This document shows positions 1-8,399 of a stretch of 64,000 nt of DNA, piece after piece. The translations under genes were made by a program, and so were the position numbers. Numbering within the stretch: position 1 is the stretch's first letter; the number at the start of each line of letters is the position of its first letter. Under the pieces are notes generated by a model that saw nothing but the letters and a program-made list of their open reading frames with translations, ran no database searches and was not told the DNA's origin. This stretch comes from Rhodobiaceae bacterium (GTDB lineage Bacteria > Pseudomonadota > Alphaproteobacteria > Rhizobiales > Tepidamorphaceae): contig JACKJR010000004.1 in NCBI GenBank assembly GCA_020637855.1, forward strand, positions 1 through 64,000, given 5' to 3'.

Positions 1-55
1 AAATCGCAAATGAAAATGCGTAACTCCTCGGAGCCGTTATGCGGATTTTCCTGCC

Positions 56-940
56 ATGAAATGGGACAACCTGCGGATCTTCCTGGCAATAGCCCGTTCC
101 GGGCAAATCCTTGGAGCAGCACGAAAGCTCGGGCTCGATCAGGCCACCGCAAGCCGCAGGCTGTCGGCGCTTGAAAGCGACCTTGGCGCGACCTTGTTCG
201 AGCGCCACACAACCGGTGTCGTCGTCACGCCGGCGGGCGAACGCCTGCTGCCCATCGCAGAGCGCATGGAATCGGAAGCCATGGCAGCGCAATCGATCGT
301 CGGCCAGAGCGATGTCGCCCTGTCGGGTACGGTACGCATCGGTGCGCCGGATGGTTTCGGCAATTTCTTTCTCGCACCATTATTGGCCGAAATGGCGCAA
401 ACGCACCCGGAACTGCGCATCCAGCTCGTGCCGATGCCGCGCAATTTCTCGCTGTCGAAACGCGAAGCCGACATCGCCATCACACTGGAACGACCAACGG
501 AAGGCCGGCTCTTCGCACGCAAGCTCACCGACTACACGCTCGGCCTTTATGCGTCGCAAACCTATGTCGGGCACGTCGGCGGCATCGGCAGTCTCGCCGA
601 CTTGAGCAGATGCCTGTTCGTTACCTATGTGCAGGACCTGATCTGGTCGCCCCATCTCGATTATTCCGAGCCCTATGCCAGCCAGTGCGCACAGGTTCTG
701 GAATGCGCCGGCATCGTCGGCCAGATGCAGGCACTGGCCACCTGCGGCGTCGGATTCGTTCACGACTATACCGCCCATACCGTGCCGGGGCTGGTCCGCG
801 TGCTGCCCGAGATTTCGCTCAAGCTCAGCTACTGGATCGTCACCCACGCAGACGTGCGCGGGCTTCGGCGCGTGACAGAGGTGATGGATTTCATCTCCAA
901 ACGCGCCCGCGAGGCGCGCGCGGATTTCGAACGGGAATAG
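56..940 (+). CDS. LysR-family transcriptional regulator
   Basis: A 294-residue protein with a typical LysR layout. The winged helix-turn-helix lies near residues 3-62 (FLAIARSG, then AARKLGLDQATASRRLSALE, then LFERH), followed by an effector-binding domain from about residue 90 to the end (SGTVRIGAPDGFGNFFLAPLL). Length matches the family norm of about 300. It is convergent with the Asp-box repeat gene, whose stop lies 20 bases away, so its own target is probably to the left of the window or elsewhere. The effector cannot be inferred. Codon use resembles the neighbours. Family assignment is firm; regulon unknown. Confidence 0.93.
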   Translation: MKWDNLRIFLAIARSGQILGAARKLGLDQATASRRLSALESDLGATLFERHTTGVVVTPAGERLLPIAERMESEAMAAQSIVGQSDVALSGTVRIGAPDGFGNFFLAPLLAEMAQTHPELRIQLVPMPRNFSLSKREADIAITLERPTEGRLFARKLTDYTLGLYASQTYVGHVGGIGSLADLSRCLFVTYVQDLIWSPHLDYSEPYASQCAQVLECAGIVGQMQALATCGVGFVHDYTAHTVPGLVRVLPEISLKLSYWIVTHADVRGLRRVTEVMDFISKRAREARADFERE

Positions 941-960
941 CCGGACTGATTGCCCCGGCC

Positions 961-2121
961 TTACACCGCATCCATCACTTCGACCGACAGCACGGTCGGC
1001 AGGTGGCGGGCGATCTCGTTGAAGCTCTCGCCCTCGTCGAAACTGGCGAAAATCGAGCCGGTGTTGGTGCCGAAATAAACGCCCGCTTTCTCTTGTTTGT
1101 CGGTCGCCATCGCCTGGCGCAGGACGGTGAAGAAACAGGCCTCCTGCGGCAGGCCAGCGCGCATCGCCTCCCATGTCTCGCCGCCATCGCGCGAACGCCA
1201 GACGGCCGCCGATGCATCTGGCGGGAAGCGGCCATCCATGTCGCTGTTGAGCGGAAGCACGAAAATCGTCTTCGGGTCATGCGGATGCACGGCGATGGGA
1301 AAGCCGAAGGTCGAGGGCAGGCCGGGCGTGATGTCGTGCCAGTTGCGCCCGCCATCGGCGCTGCGGTACACGCCGTGATGGTTCTGCTGATAGAGAAGGT
1401 CGCTGTCATCGCCAGGCGCGCGAACCATGTTGTGCACGCAAAGCCCGGTCTGGCCGTCCCGCGGCGCGGCGGGATGATTGTGTCCCGCGCAGCTCTCCGC
1501 ATTGTCGAGCCGGTTGCGCCGCTCGAAACTCTTGCCGCCATCATCGGTGGCAAAGACACCCGCCGCCGAGACAGCCAGCCAGTAACGCCCATCGATCTTC
1601 GGATCAGGCACGATGGTGTGGACAGTCAGCCCCACCGCCCCCGGATTCCAGCTCTCGCGCTCGGGGTGATCGTTGAAAGCCGGCACGCCCTGCCAGGTTA
1701 CGCCGTCGTCGCGGCTTTCATACAGCCTGCCCGGTTTTCCGCCGGCCAGCAGACGGCCATGGGCAGCATTGAGCGACCAGATCGCCTCGACCTCGCCATC
1801 GAACTTCGTATCCGGTGGCGTCCAGCCGAAGAAGTCCGCCGTCTCCGGATCATTCGCGGCCCACTCGTCGATCTGACCCCTGGCAAATTTTGTAAGCTCC
1901 CACGTTTGGCCGCCATCGGCCGAACGCCAGACACCCGCGCCGCACCAGTCGCCACCGCCGCCGGCCCAGATCATGGATCGGCCCGCATCGCCGATGACAT
2001 GGTTGATCGGCCAGCCGCCGCAATGCGGGCCGCTGATTTTCCAGCCTTCACGGCCGTTTTCCGCCGAAACAAGGAACGCACCCTTGGTCGTTCCCACAAG
2101 CACCGTAACGCCATCGCTCAT
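961..2121 (-). CDS. Asp-box (BNR) repeat beta-propeller protein, sialidase/exo-glycosidase-like fold
   Basis: A 386-residue protein beginning MSDGVTVLVGTTKGAF. The upstream in-frame ATG at 2175 would add 18 residues that do not look like part of the fold, so 2121 is preferred. Asp-box motifs (S-x-D-x-G-x-x-W/F) recur at about residues 67-74, 136-143, 192-199, 254-261, 310-317 and 360-367, one per blade, which indicates a six- or seven-bladed propeller. No signal peptide is visible, so it is probably cytoplasmic. Such proteins are usually annotated as glycosyl hydrolase or photosystem-assembly-like repeat proteins; the sialidase Arg triad cannot be assigned. Substrate unknown. Confidence 0.8.
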   Translation of the reverse strand: MSDGVTVLVGTTKGAFLVSAENGREGWKISGPHCGGWPINHVIGDAGRSMIWAGGGGDWCGAGVWRSADGGQTWELTKFARGQIDEWAANDPETADFFGWTPPDTKFDGEVEAIWSLNAAHGRLLAGGKPGRLYESRDDGVTWQGVPAFNDHPERESWNPGAVGLTVHTIVPDPKIDGRYWLAVSAAGVFATDDGGKSFERRNRLDNAESCAGHNHPAAPRDGQTGLCVHNMVRAPGDDSDLLYQQNHHGVYRSADGGRNWHDITPGLPSTFGFPIAVHPHDPKTIFVLPLNSDMDGRFPPDASAAVWRSRDGGETWEAMRAGLPQEACFFTVLRQAMATDKQEKAGVYFGTNTGSIFASFDEGESFNEIARHLPTVLSVEVMDAV

Positions 2122-2205
2122 GCCGCATCCTCCCGACAAGGCAGATGAGCATCCCACGAAACACACGGACTTCACAGTCCGGTTGTAATCGCCCGGTTGG
2201 CGGCG

Positions 2206-2550
2206 TTACCCGGTCAGCTGATCGAAAGCCTCGAGCGCCTCGGCGCCATAGATCATCGAAGGACCGCCACCCATGTAGACGGCGACCGCAATGGTCTCCA
2301 GCACCTCCTCACGCGTCGCACCGTATTTCGCTGCCGCCTTGGCGTGAAATGCAAGGCAGCCGTCGCAGCGCGCGGTAATGCCGATTGCGAGCGCGATCAG
2401 TTCCTTCGTCTTCGGCTCGAGCGCACCCTCGCCGATTGCGCTGCGCGCAACCTCGGCAAACCCTTTTGCAACACCTGGAATGCCTTTTCGCAACCGCGAC
2501 ATGCGCTCGTTGGTCTGATCGACGAAGCCGCTCCAATCCGTTACCGACAT
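2206..2550 (-). CDS. Carboxymuconolactone decarboxylase / AhpD-like protein
   Basis: 114 residues from the internal start MSVTDW; an ATG 15 bases upstream would add only MREKA. The AhpD-type thiol signature Cys62-x2-Cys65-x3-His69 (CDGCLAFH) is present inside the conserved helix context KTKELIALAIG...HAKAAAKYGAT, followed by the glycine-rich VYMGGGPSM segment. AhpD-like proteins with this CxxC-xxxH centre are peroxidase-type thiol reductants in the cytoplasm. It lies 84 bases upstream of the Asp-box protein gene on the same strand, so the two may be cotranscribed. Decarboxylase activity is unlikely, because that subfamily lacks the CxxC pair. Confidence 0.85.
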   Translation of the reverse strand: MSVTDWSGFVDQTNERMSRLRKGIPGVAKGFAEVARSAIGEGALEPKTKELIALAIGITARCDGCLAFHAKAAAKYGATREEVLETIAVAVYMGGGPSMIYGAEALEAFDQLTG

Positions 2551-2845
2551 GGCTTTCTCCCGCAATGTGTCTGGTACACCCGCGATACATTCGCAGCAGC
2601 GAATGTTGGCGCAATGATCCGGATCAAGACGGTATGAAAGCTGCCCTTTGAGCGCACCTTCCGCTGCGTCATGAAAAATTAATAATCGCAGCTAAACAGC
2701 AGCCTTTCCGCCATTAACCGGCCATGCATATTTTTCATACCCGCGTTGCCATCGTTTTTTTGCCGCAAACCACTTATATGCACTGCAACATAGCCGTCTG
2801 GGGAGACGCTGATTCGGAGGGTCGTGACATGCAAGGGAGAAAAGC
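2551..2845. promoter_or_regulatory. Divergent intergenic region between AhpD-like and GNAT genes
   Basis: A 295-base stretch without a gene and more AT-rich than its surroundings around 2675-2790. It must hold divergent promoters for the flanking genes. A short hairpin, CGTCT-GGGG-AGACG, lies near 2793-2806, about 40 bases before the GNAT start. I could not single out a convincing -35/-10 pair. Confidence 0.4.
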
Positions 2846-3439
2846 ATGGACGACCGTACCACTCATCATGCCGCAGGTGGCGTGATCCGCAGACTATGGG
2901 TTACCGAGACACCGGCATTCCGCAAACATATGTCGCGCCTTGACGGCGAAAGCCGCAGACTGCGCTTTGCCGGAGCGGTATCACCGCAATATGTCGAGAC
3001 CTACGCCAATGACGCCCTGAAACGGGCAACCGCTGTTTACGGCTGGTTTGACGACGGCACGCTGCGAGCCGCGGCGGAACTGCATGGACCGATGTTCTCG
3101 CGCACAGGCGAGGCCGCGTTCTCCGTGGAGCCCGGTTATCAGGGCCGCGGCATTGGCTCCGCTCTGATGGAACGCATCGTGTTGTCGGCGCGCAACCGGG
3201 GCATGCGTCACCTCGTGGTGTCGTATCTTTCGGAAAATTCGCCGATGCAAAAGATTGCCAGACAACACGACGCGGATATCGAATTTCACACAGGCGAGAC
3301 GGTCGGCACCGTGCACCCGAATTTTCCCACCGGCCTGTCCCTGTTACGCGAAGCGATCGTTGAAAGCCACGGTTTCACGTCAGCCGTAGTGGATGCTCAT
3401 GTGAGCACGTTCAGCCGATATTTCGCGCTGGCGAAATAA
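2846..3439 (+). CDS. GNAT-family N-acetyltransferase
   Basis: A 197-residue protein. The acetyl-CoA-binding motif A is visible at residues 93-108 (SVEPGYQGRGIGSAL), followed by motif B-like LVVSYLSENSPMQKIARQHD near 123-142. The ribosome-binding site GGGAGA precedes ATG 2846 by 6 bases. The N-terminal part (residues 1-60) is typical of GNAT domains that carry an RLDGESRRLRF segment, often annotated as protein lysine acetyltransferase-like, but the acceptor is unknown. A 15-bp perfect palindrome begins 31 bases after the stop. Confidence 0.85.
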   Translation: MDDRTTHHAAGGVIRRLWVTETPAFRKHMSRLDGESRRLRFAGAVSPQYVETYANDALKRATAVYGWFDDGTLRAAAELHGPMFSRTGEAAFSVEPGYQGRGIGSALMERIVLSARNRGMRHLVVSYLSENSPMQKIARQHDADIEFHTGETVGTVHPNFPTGLSLLREAIVESHGFTSAVVDAHVSTFSRYFALAK

Positions 3440-3469
3440 GAATGCATTAACTCACGGCCTGCTGGAAAA

Positions 3470-3508
3470 TTCACCAGAATTACTCTCAATGATAGTAATT
3501 CTGGTGAA
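3470..3508. promoter_or_regulatory. Perfect 15-bp palindrome, candidate operator or AT-rich hairpin
   Basis: TTCACCAGAATTACT at 3470-3484 is mirrored exactly by AGTAATTCTGGTGAA at 3494-3508, with a 9-base spacer. It lies 31 bases after the GNAT stop and 60 bases before the start of the next gene. The stem has low GC and no clean T-run follows on either strand, which argues against an ordinary terminator and for a dimeric-regulator operator controlling the gene at 3568. The regulator is unknown. Confidence 0.55.
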
Positions 3509-3567
3509 ATTACAATAAATTAAACTATGGGTGGCATGATGCTCCAGCACGTATCTGGAGATTTTGC

Positions 3568-4323
3568 ATGCCTCATGCCGCAAAAGCCGGCCCTGCCGCA
3601 CGCGACACCTTGAGCGGACCGCATGTGTGTTCCCATCTCGGCACACAGCTGATGACGCTTGCAAAGGCTGCACTTGCAGATGCTTGCCGCGCCAACAACG
3701 GATCGATCACCGCGCAGGAAATCGAAACGATCCTTGATCTGGTCGCGTCTGCACCGGAAGTGTTTTCTATCTACACGGGCCAGTATGCAGCCTGTTCTGG
3801 CATTCATCACAACGGGAAATTCACCCAGATCGACGCACAGACGTTCGCCCGTTTCATTCTCCAGTCCTTCTGCCAGGACGTGGTCAGGGAAAATTTCCAA
3901 GGCCAGATCGATCGCGCCGGCCCGGCCTGGGCGCGCCATTTCCTTGAGGGAATCATAGCCCATATCGAGCGCCGCACGGACGCCGGCTTCCGCAACAAGC
4001 TCTATGCGCGTTACCGCGCCCATGCCTTGAAGGATGGCCGCGGACTGGGTGCGTCGGCTTTTCACAGCGATCCGGAAATCCACAGCCTCCTGCGCACGGC
4101 ATTCGAGACGATTTTCGCCGAAACCGACGAGCACGAGGCCTTCACCGATGCCGTTAATGCAAACATCGGAAAAGCACTGAACCTGTCCGGCCCTTCGCCG
4201 CTGAAGGTAACGAATGCCGACGTCACGGCCTTTCTGACCGGACTGTGCAAGAACATGGCACACAGTCATTTTCGCAGATCGGTGCTTGTCGCACCGCAAA
4301 TGCGTACAGCCTGCGCCGGCTGA
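3568..4323 (+). CDS. Hypothetical protein, 251 aa
   Basis: The reading frame starts at ATG 3568, with TGGAG seven bases upstream, and shows codon bias like its neighbours. I do not recognise the family. The protein looks soluble and mainly helical, with no signal peptide or membrane segment. It is comparatively rich in Cys and His (TGQYAACSGIHHNG near 71-84, LQSFCQDVV near 98-106, LCKNMAHSHFRRS near 230-242). An internal ATG (MTLAKAALAD, residue 29) could be the true start. It ends convergent with sdhB. The palindrome 60 bases upstream suggests regulated expression. Confidence 0.65.
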   Translation: MPHAAKAGPAARDTLSGPHVCSHLGTQLMTLAKAALADACRANNGSITAQEIETILDLVASAPEVFSIYTGQYAACSGIHHNGKFTQIDAQTFARFILQSFCQDVVRENFQGQIDRAGPAWARHFLEGIIAHIERRTDAGFRNKLYARYRAHALKDGRGLGASAFHSDPEIHSLLRTAFETIFAETDEHEAFTDAVNANIGKALNLSGPSPLKVTNADVTAFLTGLCKNMAHSHFRRSVLVAPQMRTACAG

Positions 4324-4350
4324 TTCCGGAACATCGCGACGACATTGAAA

Positions 4351-4413
4351 TTACCCGGCCCCGATATTTCGGGTAACGCATCTTCGCGGGCGAAAAAGTC
4401 TCACAACTTTTTC
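4351..4413. terminator. Two hairpins in the convergent gap before sdhB
   Basis: Two inverted repeats follow the hypothetical gene: TTACCCG (4351-4357) with CGGGTAA (4370-4376), and GAAAAAGT (4392-4399) with ACTTTTTC (4406-4413). The second has A/T-rich arms that could act as a bidirectional terminator between the convergent transcripts. Neither is a textbook GC-stem/T-tract terminator. Confidence 0.4.
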
Positions 4414-4445
4414 TCGAAGATGCACGCGTCTTCGCTTCCTTTGCC

Positions 4446-4491
4446 GCAATTCCGGACGGAAAACCGCTTCGCACTTTTCCTGGAATTGCTC
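4446..4491 (-). repeat. Extragenic repeat, copy 1 (GCAATTCC type)
   Basis: Read on the minus strand, it begins AGCAATTCCAGGAAAAGTG, contains CGGTTTTCCG and ends CCGGAATTGC, so its ends are inverted repeats (GCAATTCC/GGAATTGC). It overlaps the final bases of the sdhB stop codon. Other copies lie at 6322, 6381, 11594 and 51424. Confidence 0.8.
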
Positions 4492-5269
4492 AGACGCTCC
4501 GGGCCACCATCATCTTCTTGATTTCCGCAATCGCCTTTGCCGGGTTCAGACCCTTCGGGCAGGTCTGAGTGCAGTTCATGATGGTGTGGCAGCGGTAGAG
4601 CCGGAACGGATCTTCCAGATTGTCGAGCCGGTCGCCGGTCGCCTCGTCGCGGCTGTCGATCAGCCAGCGATAGGCCTGCAGCAGAATGGCGGGGCCGAGA
4701 TAGCGGTCGCCGTTCCACCAGTAGCTCGGACACGACGTCGAGCAGCAGGCGCACAGGATGCATTCATACAAGCCATCGAGCTTCTCGCGGTCGGCATGTG
4801 ACTGCGTCCATTCGCGCTCGGGCGTCGGCGAGGATGTCTTCAACCACGGTTCAACCGAGGCCAGCTGGGTATAGAACCGCGTCAGGTCGGGAACCAGGTC
4901 CTTGACCACCGGCATGTGCGGCAACGGATAGACCTTCACCGTGCCGGAAATCTCGTCCATGCCGCGCGTGCAGGCGAGTGTGTTCATGCCGTCGATATTC
5001 ATCGCGCAGGAACCGCAGATACCCTCGCGGCATGAGCGGCGGAACGTCAGCGTCGGATCGATGTTGTTCTTGATCCAGATGAGGCCATCGAGAACCATGG
5101 GCCCGCAATCGGATGTGTCGACATGATAGGTGTCGATGCGCGGATTGTTCCCATCATCCGGGTCCCAACGGTAAATGCGGTATTCGCGCAGTTCCCCGGC
5201 ACCTTCGGGCTTCGGCCATACCTTGCCCTCGGTCATTTGCGAATTCTTCGGCAGCGTGAGCTGAACCAT
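4490..5269 (-). CDS. sdhB: Succinate dehydrogenase iron-sulfur subunit
   Basis: A 259-residue protein, the electron-transfer subunit of complex II on the cytoplasmic face of the inner membrane. The [2Fe-2S] ligands are Cys80, Cys85, Cys88 and Cys100 (SCREGICGSC). The C-terminal domain carries Cys170, Cys173, Cys176 and Cys180 (CILCACCSTSC) plus Cys227, Cys233 and Cys237 for the [4Fe-4S] and [3Fe-4S] clusters. Length is normal for alphaproteobacteria. Unusually, it is separated from sdhA by about 1.25 kb that contains a small secreted protein gene and a plus-strand ACT-domain gene. It therefore probably has its own promoter, or is read from the 5371-5700 gene. Confidence 0.98.
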   Translation of the reverse strand: MVQLTLPKNSQMTEGKVWPKPEGAGELREYRIYRWDPDDGNNPRIDTYHVDTSDCGPMVLDGLIWIKNNIDPTLTFRRSCREGICGSCAMNIDGMNTLACTRGMDEISGTVKVYPLPHMPVVKDLVPDLTRFYTQLASVEPWLKTSSPTPEREWTQSHADREKLDGLYECILCACCSTSCPSYWWNGDRYLGPAILLQAYRWLIDSRDEATGDRLDNLEDPFRLYRCHTIMNCTQTCPKGLNPAKAIAEIKKMMVARSV

Positions 5270-5370
5270 ATTCCCGCATTCCCCGTCGATTGTGTCGCGG
5301 CGTGTTGCAGCGCCAAAAATGTTTTAGGCCCCCGGACGTCACTTGAAAAGTCCGCCTTTTTGGGGATGGC

Positions 5371-5700
5371 CTACTGCTTGGCGCATGCCGCAGGTGCATT
5401 CACCATGAACATCGCCGCCTGGGTCACATCAGCAACCGGCATCGAATTCCGCAATTGTCCGGCGGCCGCCTGATCATCGGACAACATTGCGACAAGAAGT
5501 GACTGCTGATCGTCGTTGAGATCCTTGCCGGCGGTATCGGCAATACACGAACACCCCTCGGGCCCGATATTGAGCCGTGCGGCACAATGCTCCCGCAACG
5601 CATCGAGACTGGCCTGATCCGCGTCTGCGCTGCTATACGCGGCCACGGAAACAAGGCTGCCCAGAAGAATGGGCACGAGTGCGCAGCTTATCCGTTTCAT
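5371..5700 (-). CDS. Small secreted cysteine-containing protein, hypothetical
   Basis: 109 residues from MKRISCALVP. A signal peptide is evident: a basic start, hydrophobic stretch 7-21 and small residues near 21-27. The mature part contains four cysteines (39, 50, 52, 106) and the segment LNIGPEGCSCIADTAGKDL, suggesting a disulfide-stabilised periplasmic protein. I do not recognise a named family. An upstream extension to 5805 would overlap the divergent ACT gene and disrupt the signal peptide, so it is rejected. It lies upstream of sdhB on the same strand with a gap of about 100 bases. Confidence 0.7.
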   Translation of the reverse strand: MKRISCALVPILLGSLVSVAAYSSADADQASLDALREHCAARLNIGPEGCSCIADTAGKDLNDDQQSLLVAMLSDDQAAAGQLRNSMPVADVTQAAMFMVNAPAACAKQ

Positions 5701-5796
5701 CACCTGATTATCCTCCCGCTTTGTTTCCACATGACATCCGATAAGGCGACACGCTAGCCTTAGCAGAAAAGGGTCACAACTTTCAGGGAGGCAGGC

Positions 5797-6321
5797 ATGG
5801 CACAAGAAATCATTCTAAGCGTCGTCGCACCCGACAGGCCCGGCCTCGTCGATGAAGTCGCCTCGGTCATCACCGGCCATGGCGGCAACTGGCTGGCGGC
5901 ATCCATGGCACGGCTTGGCGGCCAGTTCGCCGGCATTGTCCAGGCCGACATTCCCGACGAACAGCGGGAATCCTTCGAGCGCGCCATAGCTGGCCTTGCC
6001 GGAAAAGGCATCGAGGTCACCCTGCGCGGTGAAGAAACCTCGTCCGCAACGATCATGCAGGGGCACATGGCGCATCTGTCGCTCACTGGTGCCGATCACC
6101 CCGGCATCGTGCGCGACATCTCCCACACGCTGGCCGAACACGGCGTCAGCATCGAGCAGTTCCATACCCAGCTGTTCAAGGGGTCGATGTCGGGCGAGGC
6201 GATGTTCGCCGTACAGGCCGACATGGTGCTGCCGGAAGACCTCGATGACGACAAGCTGCGCGAGGCGCTGGAAGATATTGCCGGCGATCTTCTCGTCGAG
6301 ATCGAATTCAAGGTCGATTAA
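5797..6321 (+). CDS. Double ACT-domain protein, GcvR-like regulator
   Basis: 174 residues with two ACT domains at about 5-75 (IILSVVAPDRPGLVDEVASVI, split here as SVVAPDRPGLVDEV then ASVITGHGGNW) and 90-165 (HLSLTGADHPGIVRDIS, then LAEHGVSIEQF). This layout matches the glycine cleavage repressor GcvR group, which senses amino acids and acts through protein partners rather than DNA. No gcv gene is in the window. Its ribosome-binding site is AGGGAGG. It is divergent from the small secreted protein and inserted between sdhA and sdhB, which is an unusual position. The effector is not predictable. Confidence 0.82.
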   Translation: MAQEIILSVVAPDRPGLVDEVASVITGHGGNWLAASMARLGGQFAGIVQADIPDEQRESFERAIAGLAGKGIEVTLRGEETSSATIMQGHMAHLSLTGADHPGIVRDISHTLAEHGVSIEQFHTQLFKGSMSGEAMFAVQADMVLPEDLDDDKLREALEDIAGDLLVEIEFKVD

Positions 6322-6373
6322 AGCAATTCCAGGAAAAGTGGTCTTCCGGTTTTCCGTCCGGAATTGCGTCTGA
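6322..6373 (+). repeat. Extragenic repeat, copy 2 (GCAATTCC type)
   Basis: Begins AGCAATTCCAGGAAAAGTG directly after the stop codon of the ACT gene, contains CGGTTTTCCG and ends CCGGAATTGCGTC. It has the same plan as the copy at 4446, read on the plus strand. Confidence 0.82.
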
Positions 6374-6380
6374 AGAAGAG

Positions 6381-6474
6381 AGCAATTCCAGGAGTTGAGC
6401 GGGGATCAAAACGATCCAGTGAATCGTTTTACCGCGAAACGGCTGCCGGTATCCCGTCCGGAATTGCGTCTTAA
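6381..6474 (+). repeat. Extragenic repeat, copy 3 (long variant)
   Basis: Begins AGCAATTCCAGGAGTTGAGCG and ends CCGGAATTGCGTC, but has a longer interior containing AACGATCCAGTGAATCGTTT. It is in tandem with copy 2, seven bases apart. The copy at 51424 shares its GAATCGTTTT segment. Confidence 0.78.
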
Positions 6475-6521
6475 GAGAGAGACGCCACGTAACTGCCCTT
6501 ATCCGAACAGGGGCGGCAGAC

Positions 6522-8393
6522 TCAATACACGCGTGCCTTCGGCTCGATATAGGCGATGTCGTTCGACATCGTGTAGCTGTGCACCGGCCGGTCGCCGATG
6601 GTCACCTTCTTTGCCGCATCATCTGCCCAGGCCAGCGTGTGCTTCATCCACTTCTTGTCGTCCCGGTCGGGAAAATCCTCGCGCGCATGCGCCCCGCGCG
6701 ACTCGTGCCGCTGCGAAGCGGAATCCATCGTCACCACGGCCTGAGAGATCAGATTGTCGAATTCCAGCGTCTCGATCAGGTCGGAATTCCAGATCAGGGA
6801 GCGGTCAGTGACTGAAATATCGTCCTTGCCGGACCAGACCTTGCGGATCTTCTCCTGGCCTTCCTCGAGAATTTCGCCGGTCCGGAACACCGCGCAGTTG
6901 GACTGCATGGTCTTTTGCATCTGCATGCGCAGCTCCGCCGTCGGCGTGCCGCCGCTGGCATAGCGGAAATGATCGAGCCGGGATACGGCAAGCTGGCCTG
7001 CATCTTCCGGCAGATCGCGCTGCTTGGCGTCGGCCTCCACCACCTGCGCGCAACGCAGGCCCGCCGCGCGCCCGAAGACGACAAGGTCGATCAGAGAGTT
7101 CGAGCCCAGCCGGTTTGCACCGTGGACCGAAACGCAGGCCGCCTCGCCGACGGCCATCAAGCCCGGCACGACCGTATCAGGGTTGCCGTTCTTCGACGTC
7201 AGCACCTCGCCCCAGAAATTCGTCGGGATACCGCCCATGTTGTAGTGCACGGTCGGCAGGACCGGGATCGGCTCCTTGGTGACGTCGACGCCGGCAAAAA
7301 TCTTCGCCGATTCCGAAATGCCCGGAAGCCGCTCGTGCAGGATCGCCGGATCGAGATGCTCAAGGTGCAGATGGATGTGGTCATTTTCCTTGCCGACGCC
7401 GCGCCCGCCACGGATTTCCAGCGCCATGGAGCGCGACACCACATCGCGTGAGGCAAGGTCCTTGGCCGATGGCGCATAACGCTCCATGAAGCGCTCGCCT
7501 TCGGAATTGGTGAGATAGCCGCCTTCGCCGCGCGCACCTTCGGTGATCAGGCAACCGGCACCGTAGATGCCGGTCGGGTGGAACTGCACGAATTCCATGT
7601 CCTGCAGCGGCAGGCCGGCGCGCAGTACCATGCCGTTGCCGTCGCCGGTACAGGTATGTGCCGAGGTGCAGGAGAAATAGGCGCGTCCGTATCCGCCCGT
7701 GGCGAGGATCACCATCTTCGCCCGGAAGCGGTGCAGCGTGCCGTCGGCCATGTCGAGCGCAACGACGCCTCTGCAGGCGCCATCCTCGTCCATTATCAGG
7801 TCGATGGCGAAATACTCGATGAAGAATTGCGCGTTGTGCTTCAGCGCCGCGCCATAGAGCGTGTGCAAAATCGCGTGGCCGGTACGGTCAGCGGCAGCAC
7901 AGGTACGCTGCACCGGCGGTCCCGCGCCGAAATTCTGCATGTGGCCGCCGAACGGGCGCTGATAGATCTTGCCGTCCTCTGTGCGCGAGAACGGCACGCC
8001 GTAATGTTCAAGTTCATAAACCGCCGCCGGCGCTTCGCGCACCAGATACTCGATCGCATCCTGGTCGCCGAGCCAATCCGACCCCTTGACGGTGTCGTAC
8101 ATATGCCAGCGCCAGTCGTCCGGGCCCATGTTGCACAGCGACGCCGCGATACCGCCCTGTGCGGCAACGGTGTGCGAACGCGTCGGGAAAACCTTCGTGA
8201 TGCACGCGGTCTTGAGTCCCGCCTCGACACAGCCGACCGTGGCACGCAAACCGGAACCACCCGCGCCGACCACCACAACATCGAACGTGTGATCGACAAA
8301 CGGATATGCCTTGCTGTTTACGGAAGGCGCCGGCGAAACCGGCCTCTGTTTCACCGATTTCTTGGCCGTTGCGGAACCTGGCGACTTCGCCAT
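6522..8393 (-). CDS. sdhA: Succinate dehydrogenase flavoprotein subunit
   Basis: 623 residues, the catalytic flavoprotein that oxidises succinate to fumarate. The dinucleotide-binding VVVVGAGGSGLRAT lies at 39-52 and the covalent-FAD histidine motif RSHTVAAQGG at 72-81. HPTG occurs in the substrate domain, and HGANRLGSNSL occurs in the FAD domain. The N-terminus has about 25 polar residues before the conserved YPFVDHTFDVVVVG, slightly longer than usual; no better in-frame start was found. It sits 6 bases after sdhD in sdhCDA order. The expected next gene, sdhB, is displaced by about 1.25 kb. Confidence 0.98.
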   Translation of the reverse strand: MAKSPGSATAKKSVKQRPVSPAPSVNSKAYPFVDHTFDVVVVGAGGSGLRATVGCVEAGLKTACITKVFPTRSHTVAAQGGIAASLCNMGPDDWRWHMYDTVKGSDWLGDQDAIEYLVREAPAAVYELEHYGVPFSRTEDGKIYQRPFGGHMQNFGAGPPVQRTCAAADRTGHAILHTLYGAALKHNAQFFIEYFAIDLIMDEDGACRGVVALDMADGTLHRFRAKMVILATGGYGRAYFSCTSAHTCTGDGNGMVLRAGLPLQDMEFVQFHPTGIYGAGCLITEGARGEGGYLTNSEGERFMERYAPSAKDLASRDVVSRSMALEIRGGRGVGKENDHIHLHLEHLDPAILHERLPGISESAKIFAGVDVTKEPIPVLPTVHYNMGGIPTNFWGEVLTSKNGNPDTVVPGLMAVGEAACVSVHGANRLGSNSLIDLVVFGRAAGLRCAQVVEADAKQRDLPEDAGQLAVSRLDHFRYASGGTPTAELRMQMQKTMQSNCAVFRTGEILEEGQEKIRKVWSGKDDISVTDRSLIWNSDLIETLEFDNLISQAVVTMDSASQRHESRGAHAREDFPDRDDKKWMKHTLAWADDAAKKVTIGDRPVHSYTMSNDIAYIEPKARVY

Positions 8394-8399
8394 CAGCGG

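Noticed and set aside
610..2148. 512-codon plus-strand open frame antisense to the Asp-box protein
   Set aside because: Shadow of the minus-strand gene, with no start signal and no recognisable domain; the sense frame carries six Asp boxes.
3470..3508. Chromosome-dimer resolution (dif) site
   Set aside because: The palindrome is too long and symmetric, and lacks the asymmetric XerC/XerD half-sites with a 6-base centre.
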